Shown: positions 36,618 through 49,655, numbered from the stretch's first letter. The stretch is DNA of 64,000 nucleotides from Desmodesmus armatus (GCA_007449985.2 VIIQ02000860.1:29267-93266); one strand, 5' to 3'. The notes: generated by a model from the letters alone, not told the origin. Numbers and translations are program-made.

Positions 36618-36695
36618 AGGTCTGTGATGGTGATGGCTGTGGTGCTGGCAGGCAGCCTGGGTGTGAGGGTGTGGTGGTACACCCAATCCTGCAGA

Positions 36696-36741
<46 letters not shown>

Positions 36742-39673
36742 CAAGCTTACCAGCCACTGAACAACTGCAGCAAAGGCGTGGCCACACATACCATAGCGCC
36801 GCCGCTGCCGCTGCTGTCATCACTGTGCAACTCAACCATGCAGCAACTTGGGAAAGTTGTAGAGCACTGCTGTTGCAGACAGCAACCACAACTGCATCAT
36901 AAACACCTGCCATGCCTTGAACCACACCCAAAGTTTGCTGCACAAAGTACAGCAGAAAAGACACCCGACCACCTTTTCTGCATGATGGGACCCTCCTTCA
37001 CACTGAATGTATCACCCCCCCCCCCCCAAATAACAGAACAGCCCCAGAGCCACGGCATACTTTGACCCCACCCCCCGGCGCGTGCCGTGCCCAGCCCTCA
37101 CAAATCCATACTGCTCACACCACCGCTGCTGCCGCTGCTGCCCTGCTGCTGCTGTTGACTGTTGCACCTCAGTCGCCACCAGTGCGTGAGCAGTACTGCT
37201 GGGGGCCCCTCTGTGGGGCAGGCTGGACGCCAGTGCTGCCCAACTGGCTTGTTTCGTCACAACAACCCAAGCCCCAGACCAACCCTTCTTTCCACCCCGA
37301 CTCACCAGTGAGACAGCTGCGGTGCCCAGGCCTCTTAGGTCCATACTGCCCACACCACTGCTGCTGCTGCTGCTGCTTTTCTGCTGCTCACTGCTGCACC
37401 TCAGCCACCACCAGTGAGTCAGCAGCACTGCTGGGGCCACTCCATGAGAGAGACTGCCCAACTGCCTGCCACCAATAACATTCCCAAGCCCCAAACCCAA
37501 TCCTTCCAGAGTTCGTCCCCACTCACCAGTGAGACAGCTGCGGTGCCCAACCCTCGTAAATACATACTGCCCACACCACTGCTGCTGCTGCTGCCTTGCT
37601 GCTGCTGTTGACTGTTGCACCTCAGCCGCCACCAGTGCGTCAGCAGCACTGCAGGGGCCCCTCCACGCGCAGGCTGGCTTTCAGTGCTGCCCAATTGCCT
37701 TGCTGCCTCACACAATTCCAAGTCCCCAACCCAACCCTGCTTTTGACCCCGACTCACCAGTGAGACAGCTGCCGTGCCCAGTCCTCGTAAATCCATACTG
37801 CCCACACCACCCCTGCTGCTGCTGCTGCTGCTTTTCTGCTGCTCACTGCTGCACCTCAGTCACCACCAGTGTGTCAGCAGTACCGCAGGGGCCCCTCCAT
37901 GCGGCAGGCTGGCTTTCAATGCTGCCCAGCTGCCTTGCTGCTCAATCAACCCCTAAGCCCCACAGCCAGGCAATATTTCAGCCCCACTCACCAGTGACAC
38001 AGCTGCGGTGCCCAGGCCTCTCAGGTCCATACTGCCCACACCACCACCACTCCCGTTGCTGTTGCACCTCAGTCGCCACCAGTGCGTGAGCAGCACTGCA
38101 GGGGCCCCTCCATGGGCAGGCTGGCTTTCATTGCTGCCCAACTGCCTGCTGCCAGCCGCCGCAGCAGTCCTGCGTCCCTGGGGAGTGCTGCTGCTGCTGC
38201 TGAGGCTGCTGCACTGGCAGGCAGCCGGCCAAAGTGCTGCGTCTGCCAGATGCCCAGGTCCTGAGGTTTAGTGGTGGTGGTGGTGGTTTGGGGGGGGGGA
38301 GTATACAGGCATACTTTCACTGCTGCGCAATACAATCCATGGTGACGGCTTTGGGGGGGGGGGGTAGCGGGTGGGGAGAGTGAGAGGTGTGGGTGCTTTT
38401 CAGGCAAGGATTCAGGCAAGGAGGGGTGACAGGGGAGACACAGCAAACACTGCTGAGGCTGCTGCACTGGCAGGCAGCCAGCCAAAGTGCTGCGTCTGCC
38501 AGATACCCAGGTCCTGGGTTCATTTGGAGGGGGGGGTACAAGGGGATACTTTCAGAGGTGGATGATACTTCTCACATTTACAGCAGGGCCGGGGTGCGCA
38601 ACTGGGGGTGCGGGTGGAGGGATTCAGAGGGGGTTGGGTGAAGCAAGGGGGGGGGGGGGAGACACAGCAAGCATTGATTGTTCAGTCGTCAGTGTCTGCA
38701 GCGGCTTTGCTGCTACTCGTCCCTACCTGCCATCCACTCGCATGGGCAGATCCTCGCTCTTCTGCAACTGTGGGAATTCTTCTGCAACTGTTAGGAGTGC
38801 TGTTCAGCCCCACACCTCTTGCGCTTCAAGCGCCACCCCTTCTACCTCAAGCCCCCACCTCTTCTGCCTCGGCACACTCCCAATGGCAGATGCCCTGATT
38901 CTCTGGCGGTGTGGGGGTGGTGTGCTCATGAGCCCCCTGCTCCCTCTGCCCCCCCCCCCCCCCCCGCTTCTGCCTCACGCCCCCACCGCTACTGCCTTGA
39001 CACACTCTCACCTGTAGCGTGTGCACCGCTGGGTGGGTGAAGCAAGGAGTGGGGGACACAGCAAGCATTGATGCATTCAAGGGTTCAGTCGTCAGTGTCC
39101 TGCAGCTGCTTTGCTGCTCCTCGTCCCCCGGTCCCTTCCCCCTCTCCCCCCCCCCTGCCATCCGCTCTGTGAGTGCCCTTCAGCCCTGCACCACTTGTGC
39201 TCTCAACTGCACCCCTTCTACCTCAGCCCCCATGACAAAGCACTCCCTCACCTGTAGCGTGTGCACCATCAGTGTCTTGCACCTGCTTTGCAGCTCCACA
39301 CCCCACCCTCTCGTTCATGTCCCACCACTCCCAATGGCAGCTGCCCTGATTCTCTGGTGGTTGTGGGGGTGGTGTGCTCTTCACCCCCTCAGGGCCTGGT
39401 CATCCGGTCTACCCCCCCCCCCCGCCTTCTGCATCAGGCCCCCACCCCTTCTGCCTCAACATTCCCTCACCTGTAGCGTGTGCACTGCTGGTGTGTGCGC
39501 AGCAGCTGCATGTTGCTCGCCACAACACTTTCCTGACAGGTGGGGTGCCTGGCGCCTGCAGCTCCTGCATTGGCTGTGCTGGGATGCCATACGGTGCTCT
39601 CAAGCTTCTGAATCCTGCACTGACAAATCGCTGGTGCCAGAACTAACACTATCATCACCGACCAAGAGCCCAT
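30228..39673 (-). CDS. GT92-type (DUF23) glycosyltransferase
   Basis: GT92 enzymes add galactose or related sugars, usually in the Golgi. The C-terminal half splices in phase: 36688-36538 (DWVYHHTLTPRLP, poly-Ser), 35961-35717 (GIPSGWHVEALGL to EPYQDMDSFVSLLAQ), 34478-34344 (HTEYHQQLGFTGSILVL to GAYFIILW), 33401-33291 (YYHQSLWHNLVLLATWGI, KLAFIDL), 32624-32544 (DEFYVLPSHRTF), 31821-31601 (ARLMRHSAYYG, FFHKACQ) and 30495-30228 (WAHKSIVDPNHVAAYSIHEAG to stop). The D-x-D-E-F metal motif is rebuilt across the 33291/32624 junction (IDL-DEF), and KSIVDPN..HE is the late GT92 signature. These exons give about 400 residues. A likely first exon is 39673-39471 (MGSWSVMIVLVLAPAICQC, a signal anchor), ending in phase 2. 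The exons between 39471 and 36688 lie in a repeated region (37090-38500) and I could not resolve them. Confidence 0.75.
30541..31148 (-). repeat. Three acceptor-side echoes of the GT92 terminal exon
   Basis: Copies of the acceptor and first ~155 bases of the last exon start at 30699, 30917 and 31148 (minus strand); the real one starts at 30495. Only the real copy continues to the C-terminus. Copies are spaced 204-231 bp apart and separated by CAG/CTG runs. They encode variants of HKSIVDPNHVAAYSIH. Confidence 0.9.
31925..32273 (-). repeat. Acceptor-side echoes of GT92 exon 31821-31601
   Basis: A close copy starts at 32027 (ARLMHHSAYYGLTAAQ) and a more decayed one at 32271. The real exon starts at 31821. 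As elsewhere, the farther copy is the more diverged. Confidence 0.85.
32288..32830. repeat. CAG microsatellites
   Basis: Uninterrupted CAG tract at 32290-32332 and CAG/CAGTTACACAG mixtures at 32640-32830, flanking GT92 exon 32624-32544. Related tracts lie at 31168-31232. Confidence 0.9.
33866..34215 (-). repeat. Donor-side echoes of GT92 exon 34478-34344
   Basis: Copies of the exon end (GLRAGAYFIILW coding) with gtgagt donors end at 34137 and 33866. The far copy contains a perfect inverted repeat, 33905-33919 with 33929-33943 (15-bp arms, 9-base loop), because part of the echo is itself inverted. Confidence 0.88.
34775..35498 (-). repeat. Three donor-side echoes of GT92 exon 35961-35717
   Basis: Copies ending at 35431, 35042 and 34775 each encode ASEPYQDMDSFAALLAQ and keep the gtgagg donor. 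All three share changes absent from the real exon (AALLAQ against VSLLAQ), so they probably arose from one another. Confidence 0.9.
36062..36090 (+). repeat. 29-base poly-G tract
   Basis: Uninterrupted G run on the + strand, a C run in the GT92 transcript, in the intron between exons 36688-36538 and 35961-35717. A short acceptor-side echo of the downstream exon lies nearby at 36235-36266. Confidence 0.9.
37090..38500 (-). repeat. Repeated module in the GT92 N-terminal region
   Basis: About five copies of a 160-240-bp module share 'cagcagcactg..ggggcccctcca', a CTG run and 'gtgagacagctgcggtgcc'. On the minus strand each ends GCTGTCTCACTG before a gtgagt-like donor. One copy is presumably the real exon, the rest donor-side echoes. 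Two copies of a second motif (DLGIWQTQHFG coding) lie at 38270 and 38520. Confidence 0.7.
39012..39270 (-). repeat. Donor-side echoes of GT92 exon 1
   Basis: The last ~18 bases of exon 1 (tgcacacgctacag) plus gtgag recur ending at 39252 and 39012. Confidence 0.8.
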
Positions 39674-40588
39674 GGGGTTCCTGCTGCTTCACGAACTCTC
39701 AGGGCAACTGACAGCTGTCATTGGGGTAGGGTGACCACGCTCTTGATGCTGTGTACGTATGTGAAGACTTCATAGTGAAATTATGGTACCAATGTACGTG
39801 GTTGGATACATGGTCAGGTCGAAGCGGCGGGTTGCCAGATCGAGCATATGCGTTCCAGTTTCTGGCTGCCAACACGTCCTGCATCAAACGCCACCGATAC
39901 CCAGCAAGGCGGGATTTTCGATAAACGTTTTTTTATCAATTTGAACAGCCTGGCACCGAAGTCAACCTGAACCGTGGTTGAGTTTGACTCTGGTGAGTCA
40001 TCATCAGTCAGTTCTGCTTCAACAGCCGCTGCTGACAGTAGGGTCCCCCACAAAGCAAACTGCCCGTGATGAAGCACTGTGCATCACTGCCTGCTGAGTT
40101 GAGGACACATGCATGTGCCAACTGTATACAGTACAGCTGCACGTACAGCCAAGCACAACCCCAGGCTGGAAGGACAAGCACACCAACTCTCTTTGATCAG
40201 GAACACAACACATGACCACATGCTTGCGATGTAGGGTTTAACTTAGAAAACCGAACCCGCACAATACAGGCATCCACACCATTGAGTCCACAACATCCAC
40301 GTCAGAGCAGCATGTATCAGATCACACTGATATAGCACAACACAGAAGGGTAGCAGTGGTCCAAGCCGCCTGCTGCCAGCCACAGGTACTGGTGAACACC
40401 CAAACTGCTATTGCTGCTGTTGCATTCATGCTGCCGTCAGCAGCAATTGTTGCTTGCAGGGCAGCTTAGTGAATAATGCAGGGGTGATAATGGAGACAAC
40501 CTTAGGGCCTCCCTATCTACTGTGCCTGCTGCTGCCCTCCTGTAGTGCTGTGAAGCCACAGCACTGCGCTTCTTGCTGCCTCCTCCTC

Positions 40589-40619
<31 letters not shown>

Positions 40620-40639
40620 ACTGAGACAATCTTGTCACT
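39674..40639. other. Intergenic stretch, GT92 5' flank and CRTISO 3' flank
   Basis: No gene seen. It should contain the GT92 promoter and the 3' UTR of the carotenoid isomerase gene. Bases 39900-40330 are less GC-rich and free of triplet runs. Confidence 0.5.
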
Positions 40640-43600
40640 TTAGGACCTGTCCCGTACATAGTTGAGCAGCCCATTGTACGCCTTGTCCACGGCAGGCCAG
40701 CCTGGCTCCATGCCAATGTCAACAGCAACCCTGCAGGTAGCAGCAGCAGCAGCAGCAGCAACACAGTAGCAGGTTGCTGCAACTGCAGATGTACTGTGGG
40801 AGTGAGGCAACGGGGTGCTGAAAGTTGCGCGATTGAGATGGTTGGCACCGCTGCCACCATGCAGCCAGCATTGCTCTGTTTCCTGCTTGAGGTGAGCAGC
40901 AACCCCTGCCTTGGGCTGTGAGAGTCCCACAGCGACTCCTGACCATCCTGTCAATGTGCCTAGTGGCATTGACAATCACATGTGATGGCATAGGATTCAG
41001 CCATCCTCCTCCCCCAACCACACTCATCCCTGCTGCCTGGCATTCCTGACACCACCAAAACCCTGGACAGCCCCGGAGAAGACCTGTCCCTCTACCATCC
41101 ACACCTGTGTTCCGCAGTTGAAGCTGCTGATGATAACTGTGTTGACTCCCCCCCCCCCCCCCCCCCGCACCCCACCCCCCTACGTCTATGGCCACTTCAG
41201 GCCTCTGGGGCCCACCCCCAGCGATAACTTAGGATCTGGTCTATATGACTACACAAAATGTGACCACTACATGGGATGGCTGCTGGAATGCCCCGCCACC
41301 ACCCTCCCTGCTGGTCAACCCTGACACCTCTGAACCACATCAACCCCTGTCCCTGAGCCCTTCTCACCTGTGTGCGCAGCCGAAGCCGCTGAACACGACT
41401 GCGTTGACGCCCTGGCCCGGGAAGGTGCTGTCTCCCACACAGTACAGCCCCTTGATGCTGGTGCTGTTGAACGGCATGCTCAACATGCCCAGTGGGCGCC
41501 TGAGAAGAGAGGGGGGGGGGGCAAGGGGGGGGGGGCAGGAGGGAGGGGAGCTGATCAGTCACCAGGCCACTGTGAGCAGACAAAACCCCTCAGCGGCTGC
41601 GGTGTCATTGTACCAAATTGAGATGATCACAGAAACAGCTGGCTGGTGTGCTGAACCCTCACTCATCACTCACATTCACAGGGCTACTGTGTCGGACCAA
41701 GCCATTGTGCTTCTTGGTCCACCATATCAAACACACTCAACGGCGGCTGCTGTGACAATGTTTGCAGCATCCCACGTTACCTGCTAGGGATGGGTCCGTA
41801 AGTTCCGTCCTCCCTGGACAAGTATCGCCGGTGGGTCCTGGGAGTGCCAACCTGTCCCCATGCAGCAACAGCAACAGCAGCAGCAGCAGCAGGAGAAGGG
41901 GCAACAGCAACACATAGATTTATTGACAGCAAACCCCACTTGGCTTTGCAAGCCACCACAGAAGCATAGCCAGTTCCTGTGACAGCTTAGGAGTACAGAC
42001 GTCATCAGATAGCTGCTCTTACCATAGGCTGCCCCACCAGCACTGGGGGCCCGTTGCTTTGGGCACCCTTACCCATGGGTACTGCTAGCTTTGAACGTCT
42101 CACCCTAACTGTCTGTCATCAGCACCCTTTCAGCACCCTATGTCAGCACAGCTGCCGCATGATGACTACAACCATAACCCTGAACCCTGATCAGCCCTCA
42201 CCTCCCTGAACTCTATTGATGCGCTGAGGCCTGGCCAGATAGCCTCCAAGCGTTTGCAGATGTCGTCGGCAACAGCTACCTTCTGGGCCTCATACTCAGC
42301 AGGAGACATGCCCTGGTGACAGACAGACAGAACAGGACAGGACGGCGCGACACACCGTATGTGGCACACAAAACCATTGACATACACTGAGTGGATGGTA
42401 GGATGGATGGGAGCATATCATGATGGCTGAAGCAGAAGGGTGAACGGTGTTCAGAGAGAACTCGCACTCCTGCCGCTGCCGCTGCCTGTGCTGCTATGGT
42501 GGTGGCTACTGCTGCTGCTGCTGCTGCTGCTGGTTGCGGCTCACCTGCCAGGCATCAATCCAGTCTGGCGTGAATGCGTGGATGATGTGGCGCCCTGGAG
42601 GGGCCAGAGACGGGTCCAAACTGCACAGCACGACAGATCACAGCACAGCACAGCACAGCACACCCGGGGAGCTGAACACACCACTCACTTACATCAACCA
42701 AGCCGTTGACACACGTGCACAGCCCCCACACTGCGTCAATCCGATTGAATCAACTGCGCTGCAACCTGGTGGGGTACTTGAAGGCAAATTTTGGGCAAAC
42801 GGCGGACAGATATCAGCAGCTCTTGCAACTCTCCTGCTCGCTGACGTCCAAGCCATTGATCCCTGTGCCCCACAGTCCTTCACTCACAGTGTGGGGATGG
42901 ACACAAAGAGTGTCCCCCGGGCCTTCTCCATATCTTCCCAAGCCTCAACCAGGATGTGGTGCACATCGGTGTCTGCGGCAATCACACATGAACGTTGCCT
43001 CATACTGGTAAGGCTACATACTTTGGGACGCGCCTCAGCACCCCTCAGGGAACGTAGCTGAAGCACACTTGGGCTGGCAGTGCCTGAATCAATATCTGCA
43101 CACCGTCAGGTCTGGCCACCATAAGAGCCCTTAGCGCCCAGCCCGTCACTCCCAATCCTTTACCGCCTTGAAGCAAGCCAGGGGCGCACCTTCTGGCAGC
43201 ACGTCTGCCTTGACGCCCATGTGTATGCTCAGGAAGCTGGGGCTCTTCTTGTAACGCTTCCTGCAGAACACAAAGCCAGGCTGTGTTTCTCAGGCAATCT
43301 GAGCGCGTCAACACAGCCTTGTACATCCCTTAGCAACACCAACGTCCATGGAATACAGCTGGGTGTCATGCAAAATGGCAACAACCAGCCGCTCTCCCGC
43401 CACATGCCTCAGCAGTGACTTGGTACTGGGGTCGTGGACTGGGGACTGTGACTAGCTGCTTCTGATGATAAGGGTGCGCAACACCACCCACGTGTCTCTG
43501 CTTCGTGCATGCATGCACGCTTGAGCCCCCGAGGCCATATGCAGTCAGGACGGCATGTGGGGAAACGCTTGTGCATGCTGTTGCTGGTAGCCCCCCCCCC

Positions 43601-46600
43601 CCCCCCCGCCCCCAGGGTTTACCCCCACCTGAAGAGCTTTTCCGACTCTGGCATCTTCTGCTCTCCCACCAGCCCCTCAAATGTGTCCCAGCGTGTGGCG
43701 TTGCTGATCACCACCTTGCCACGGTACACACGACCGTCAGCCAGACGAACACCTGCAGGGAGGGAGCACACGGTCCATGTACATAAGGCACCGGCAAGGA
43801 CAGCACATGGCAACACGTGACCAAAATACAAGGTAGTGCAGAGGTACGAGTGCAGCAATTTCAACAGACTGCAGCAGCAATTAGGACTGCATGCAGGACT
43901 GTACCCCCCATACATGTACCGCACGGTACTGTATAGAGAACCCTAAACGGCCGTAAGCAAATCAAGCAAGGGGCGCACCTGTTGCGCGCACATCTGCCCC
44001 GCTGCTGCTGCTGCTGCTGCTGCTGGCCTCCTCGGCCTTGAGTGGCTCTGTGATGATCTCCTTCACATTGGCCTTGTACACCACCTGACCACCACGCTCA
44101 CTGATGCCTGTGGGGAACACACGGGTGCAAACAGGTACAAAACAGTACTGAAAAGGGGTTGGAAGGGGGCAGGTCAAGCCGGGGTCTGACTGGGTGGCAT
44201 TTGGCAGGTCCAGCCTTGTACACCACGTGCCCACCACGCTCACTGATGCCTGCAGGAAAAGCACAGTTACAGAACAGACAGGGTAGCTGTAGGGGTGGGA
44301 GCAGGGTTCAGGGTTTTGTCAACTGCCTGACGCGAGGTTCACCACCTGATCACCACGCTCACTGATGCCTGCAAGGGACAAATGGGACAGCACAGTGCAC
44401 CAGCCAGGGTTTAGGGGTGGAAGCTAGGGTTCACAACGTCAGGCTGGCCTTGTACACCACCTGGCCACCGTGGCGTGACGCTCACTGATGCCTGCAAGGA
44501 AAAGCACAGTTGCAGAACAGACATGGTAGCTGTAGGGATGGGTGCAGGGTTCAGGGTGCCTGAAGCGAGGTACACCACCTGGCCACCACGCTCACTGATG
44601 CCTGCAACGGACAAATGAGTACAGTAAAGAGCACCGGCCAGGGTTTAGGGGTGGAAGCCAGGGTTGATGGTTTGCGTCAGCTGCCTAAAGCTTGGCCTTG
44701 AACACCACCTGACCACCACGCTCACTGATGCCTTGCAGGGAAAACACAGTTAAACATGTCAGGCAAATGAGGGGTGGCTGTGCTGCTGTCCCGCGGTGGC
44801 CGGCCCTGTGTCCCACCGCACCTGCCTGCTGCTGCTGCTGCTCAAGCGCAGCGCTGCGATAGCAGGTGCGCCCTCTGCATACCCTGCTGCATCACACCCC
44901 ATACCCATACCAGTGCCCAGGTGCTGCGTAGTCCCCACACCCTGCTGCTCCGTTCCCCTCGTACGAGGACGAAAGAAATGGAGCAGCAGGGTATGGGTAC
45001 TACCCGTTCTCAGGGAACTATGCATACCTATTGGCCAGTGCTATAGGGGTGGCAGCTAGGGTTCAGGAGTTCCGTCAACTGCCTATAGCCTAGTGTTTGT
45101 GCACCATGCGACCACCACACGCACAGATGCCTTCAAGGGCCCCCCTCCTCCCGCCTTCCAGCTACCTCGCCACGTCACCAGCCGCCACCACAATGCCTAA
45201 ACCCCAAACCTGCCGCACACCGCCCACAGCTGATGCCTACAAAGTGCATGTCACAAAAGCCATGCCCGACTTGACCATGCAGATGACTTCCCTTGCTGCT
45301 TGATGCTTCTTGCTTGCAAAACCCCCACAGTACTGCTTGGAAATAAGTCTTATTACCCTTGACCCCCCCCCCCTTTCCCTCACCCAGCCTACTCACCAGC
45401 TGCCATCTCCGCTGCAATCTGGCCCACACCGCCCACTGAGTAGTTGATGCCCCCAAAGTGCCTATCACAGGAAACCATGCCGCAGTTGAGGATTGATGCA
45501 AGATCCCTTGCCCCCCATCGCACCGCACTTGCCTCACCCCCTGGCACCCCCCCCCCCCCTCCAGCAACCCTGCTTGGCAAGCAACGAGATAAACATTAAC
45601 CCCCTTCCCCACTCAACCCAGCCATCCAGTCAGCTTACCAGCTGCCATTTCTTCCGCAATCTGGCCCACGCCCCCTACAGGGTAGTTGATGCCCCCAAAG
45701 TGCCTGTCACAGAACACCATGCCCGCATTGATCATTGGGTTGAGGTCCCTTGCTCCCATCGCACCGCACTGGCCTCCCCCCTAGCACCCCTCCCTCAGTA
45801 CCTCCTCTCGGCAAGCAACGCTACTATGGTAGACCCCCTCCTCCCGCAACCCAGCCTCCCGTCAGCTTACCAGCTGCCATTTCTTCCGCAATCTGGCCCA
45901 CACCCCCAACAGGGTAGTTGATGCCCCCAAAGTGCCTGTCACAGAAAACCATGCCCGCGTTGATCATGCGTGCAAGGTCCCTTGCTACTCATCGCTTCTT
46001 ACACGCGACACCCCACACAGTACTGCTTGGCAAGGGATGATATCGTCGTTGATCCCTGCTCCCGTCAAGCCAGCCACCTAGCACCCCCCATCAAACTCAC
46101 CAGCTGCCATTTCTTCCGCAATCTGGCCCACACCCCTAACAGGGTAGTTGATGCCCCCAAAGTGCCGGTCGCAGAAGACCATGCCCGTGTTGATCATGGG
46201 TGCAAGTCCCTTGGCCCCATCACACCGCACTCCCCCCCCCCTAGCACCCCCGCCCCCTCAACAACCCTGCTTAACCAAGCAACGATACCACCGTCGACCC
46301 ACTCCCCACTCAATCAGCCAACCAATCAGCTTACCAGCTGCCATTTCTTCCGCAATCTGGCCCACACCCCCAACTGGGTAGTTGATGCCCCCAAAGTGCC
46401 TGTCACAGAACACCATGCCTGCGTTGATCATGGGTGTGAGGTCAGCGCTGACAGTGCTCCATATGAAGCACTCCAGGTCAATGAAGCGCAGCAGCTCAGG
46501 ATCATTGATGTGCTTGCGAGCAACATCACCTGCAGCGGGGGTGGGGTGGGGGGGGGGGAGGCGGGTAGGGGGAAGTGGTGTGGTGTCAGTGTATGGAAGC

Positions 46601-49600
46601 GGAGGCAACGCCAGACAGCTCAACTATTGTCTAGTCTGTGCTTAACACTGAAGCAATGCAATGGACACGATGCACGGCATCCCCTGGGCACCCTGGAGTG
46701 GTGTAGGCAGCAAAACCGTTACATTTGTGATGCTGACCACATATTCCCACTTCTACTTCAGGGTTGGCCAAAACCCTTGACACCAACGCCCCCCCCCCCC
46801 CCACACACACACACCAAGTTGCAAGCAGCTTCACGTGCGAAAGTGTGTCTCACACACATTCATTGTTGCTTATGGTGTCACACATGCATATGGCTTGCAT
46901 GGGCTGTGTCCATGCCGTCCATGTTGAGGGCCTAGACCCCTCCTGCCTCCTTTGCACACATGGCTGCCCCCCCCCCCCCCCACACACACACACACCCATC
47001 CACCCCTAAAGGCTCACCTGTGTTAGTGATGAGGTACGATGCCAGTGTGAGGCAGGACAATGGGTCCTTGAAGAACTCACCCATCAGGTACCTGCAGACA
47101 CAGCACACCACAGCACAGGACCACACTCAGTGCCAAAGGAGAGATTGTATGGCATTGAAAAACAGTAGCAGTATGGGAAGAAGGGTGTTCGTGCTGCCCT
47201 GGCCGGTCTGCTCAGACTAAATCTCACCGGCTGGGACTTATGTAAAAGTTGAACTACAAATGTATGTCTTTCTTTCTGGAGCGCACACTGCGATGCCACG
47301 TACTCTGGCACAGACAAAGGCTGGTGATCTGTCCACGTGGCAAGTGCGGCATCCCACACTGTTCAGGGTGCCACTTGAAGTTTGCTCTAGGTCCTAACCC
47401 CCTCTCTCTTGTCACAAGCATGCAGCATGCCCCCTCCCCCCCCCCCCCCACACTCCCCACCGCCACCACCGCCATGGGCATCCAGTAGCTACACAGCACA
47501 GTCTGGATGCATACCCCTCACAACCCTACGCCGCAAACTCTCAGCGTAGTGATGTCCCCCGACTGCTTCCTCCAGCCTGTAAGATCCATTCCAATACCCC
47601 CCCCCCCCCCCGCCTTCCCTCAACCCTCAGCTGCACTGCCGCAGTGCCAAGTGGTGCCCCCCCCCCCACACACACAGCCACCTGCCACCGACGCACTGCT
47701 CGGTACTGAGCGATCACGTCACTGTTGCTTGCCTATCTGGTAGGACAGTCTTAGTGAGCTTGCATGTATCCAAGTACTCCCTCTGTCGACACACCTTGGT
47801 TCCTCCAGGCTCTTCATCTCGAGGCTGTTGAGTGCGTTGAACACTGCCCAGCACTCATCATAGAACTTCTTGATGCCTGAAGACTCGTGAGGGAAGCGGG
47901 CTGCAGGCGTGGAGGAGGCAGAGAAGGCGTGGAGGATGGGGGGGGGGGCATGCGTGGAAGTGCAGGTGAGGCCCTGACAGAACAACCAAACAGTGTCTGC
48001 TGTGTCCAGCACATACAGCCTCAGCAAAAGACATGACTCTGTTTTGTTGCCACAGATAATACTGCAGTGACTCTGCAAATCCCACCGAGGCCCACATCCC
48101 TTGCGGCCTGCAGCTGTCAAGACATGACCCCCCCCCCCCTGCAGCTGTCAAGACATGAGCCCCAACCCCCCCCTGCAGCTTACCTCCCATCTCATTCTTC
48201 CTCTCACCCTGGTGGGGATGAGGGGAGGATGAAAATGGGAGGTGAGCTGCAGGAAGGGGGGGGGGGGGCATGTCTAGACACTCTACAGACCCTCAAGTAT
48301 GACACTCTACAAGCACTCTGCTCCTCCCTTCGCCGGCTCCTGGCCGTCTTCCCGCCTAACCGTTCTTCCTCATACTTCCCTACCCCAACTCAGACCTACA
48401 GGTCCCTTAACCATGCAGCATTATGCTTTTAATGACTTGCAGTGTCAACCCCCCCTTCTCCTTCCAGCTACACCCCTCCCCAAAAAAGCAAAGCCCCCTA
48501 ACCCTGTCATAACACCCCCCCTGGTCCCACCTGAGAGTTCCTTGATGAAGTCCTCATACTTGCGCCACACCTGAACACTCAAACCCTGCAGGGCGGACAC
48601 GGGAGAGGGGGGGGGGGGGGGGGCAGGCCAAGATATGGGGGGATGGGGTGTCAAACAGGGACAGTTTCAGGAGCAGGTGTTGCCTTGCTTGCCTGGCAGG
48701 CTGTGGTGGACCTGTGTGGTTACCAGCCGCTCATGCAAGCCTGACAGATACTCACACCTTGCACCCTCCAGATTCATGGATGGACGCACCCCCCCCCCCC
48801 CCCCCGAGACCAATACATGTCCCGTCACACTCACGTCAGGATGCGCCTTGCTGCTGGCAGGTGGTGGTGAACCTGTGTAGATACCAGCCACAACTGCAAG
48901 CCAGATAGGTGATTGAACCCCCTTCACAAATGCATGGGTGGGCCCCACCCCCCACCCCCAGAAGCACCAACACATGCCCCATCCCACTCACGTCTGGGTG
49001 TGCCTTGCTGGCTGGCAGGTGGTAGTGAACCTGTGTTGGGTCAGGCAGCGTCTTCATCTTGCGCCCCACTGCTTCCAGCGCCTTGGTGATCAGGTTGGTG
49101 GTGCCCTTGTCACCAAAGCCAAACATCATGCTGCTGCCAACATCAAAGGTGTAACCCTCGCGCTTGTAATGGGCAGCACTGCCGCCTGCGTAAAACAGAG
49201 TAAGGGTAGGTTGAGGTGCCTAAAATCAAAGATGGATTGTGTCCTGTGCAAGAACCACACTGATGCTATTAGCAATTTGAGAAAGCTGCTGCTAATGTCA
49301 AAGGTGTAGCCCTCACGCTTGTTGTGGGCCGCACTGCCACCTGCGTAAATGGAAGCCCAACACGTCGAAGTGCCCAACATCAACCAGTAACTGGGTCTGG
49401 CATGAACGCTCTACTGCTCAAATTGAACACTGATGCTCAAAAACCACCAAAATGCCTGGCATTATTGGAGATTCAACTACTGTTGAAAGCTGCAACATAC
49501 ATCCGTCTGATCGATTTGTTTACCTGGCAGCAGGTATTTTTCCAGCAGCACCACCTTGGCGCCCTTCTCTATCAGCTTGGCAGCAGTGGTCAGGCCACCC

Positions 49601-49617
49601 ATTCCACCTGAAGCACG

Positions 49618-49655
<38 letters not shown>

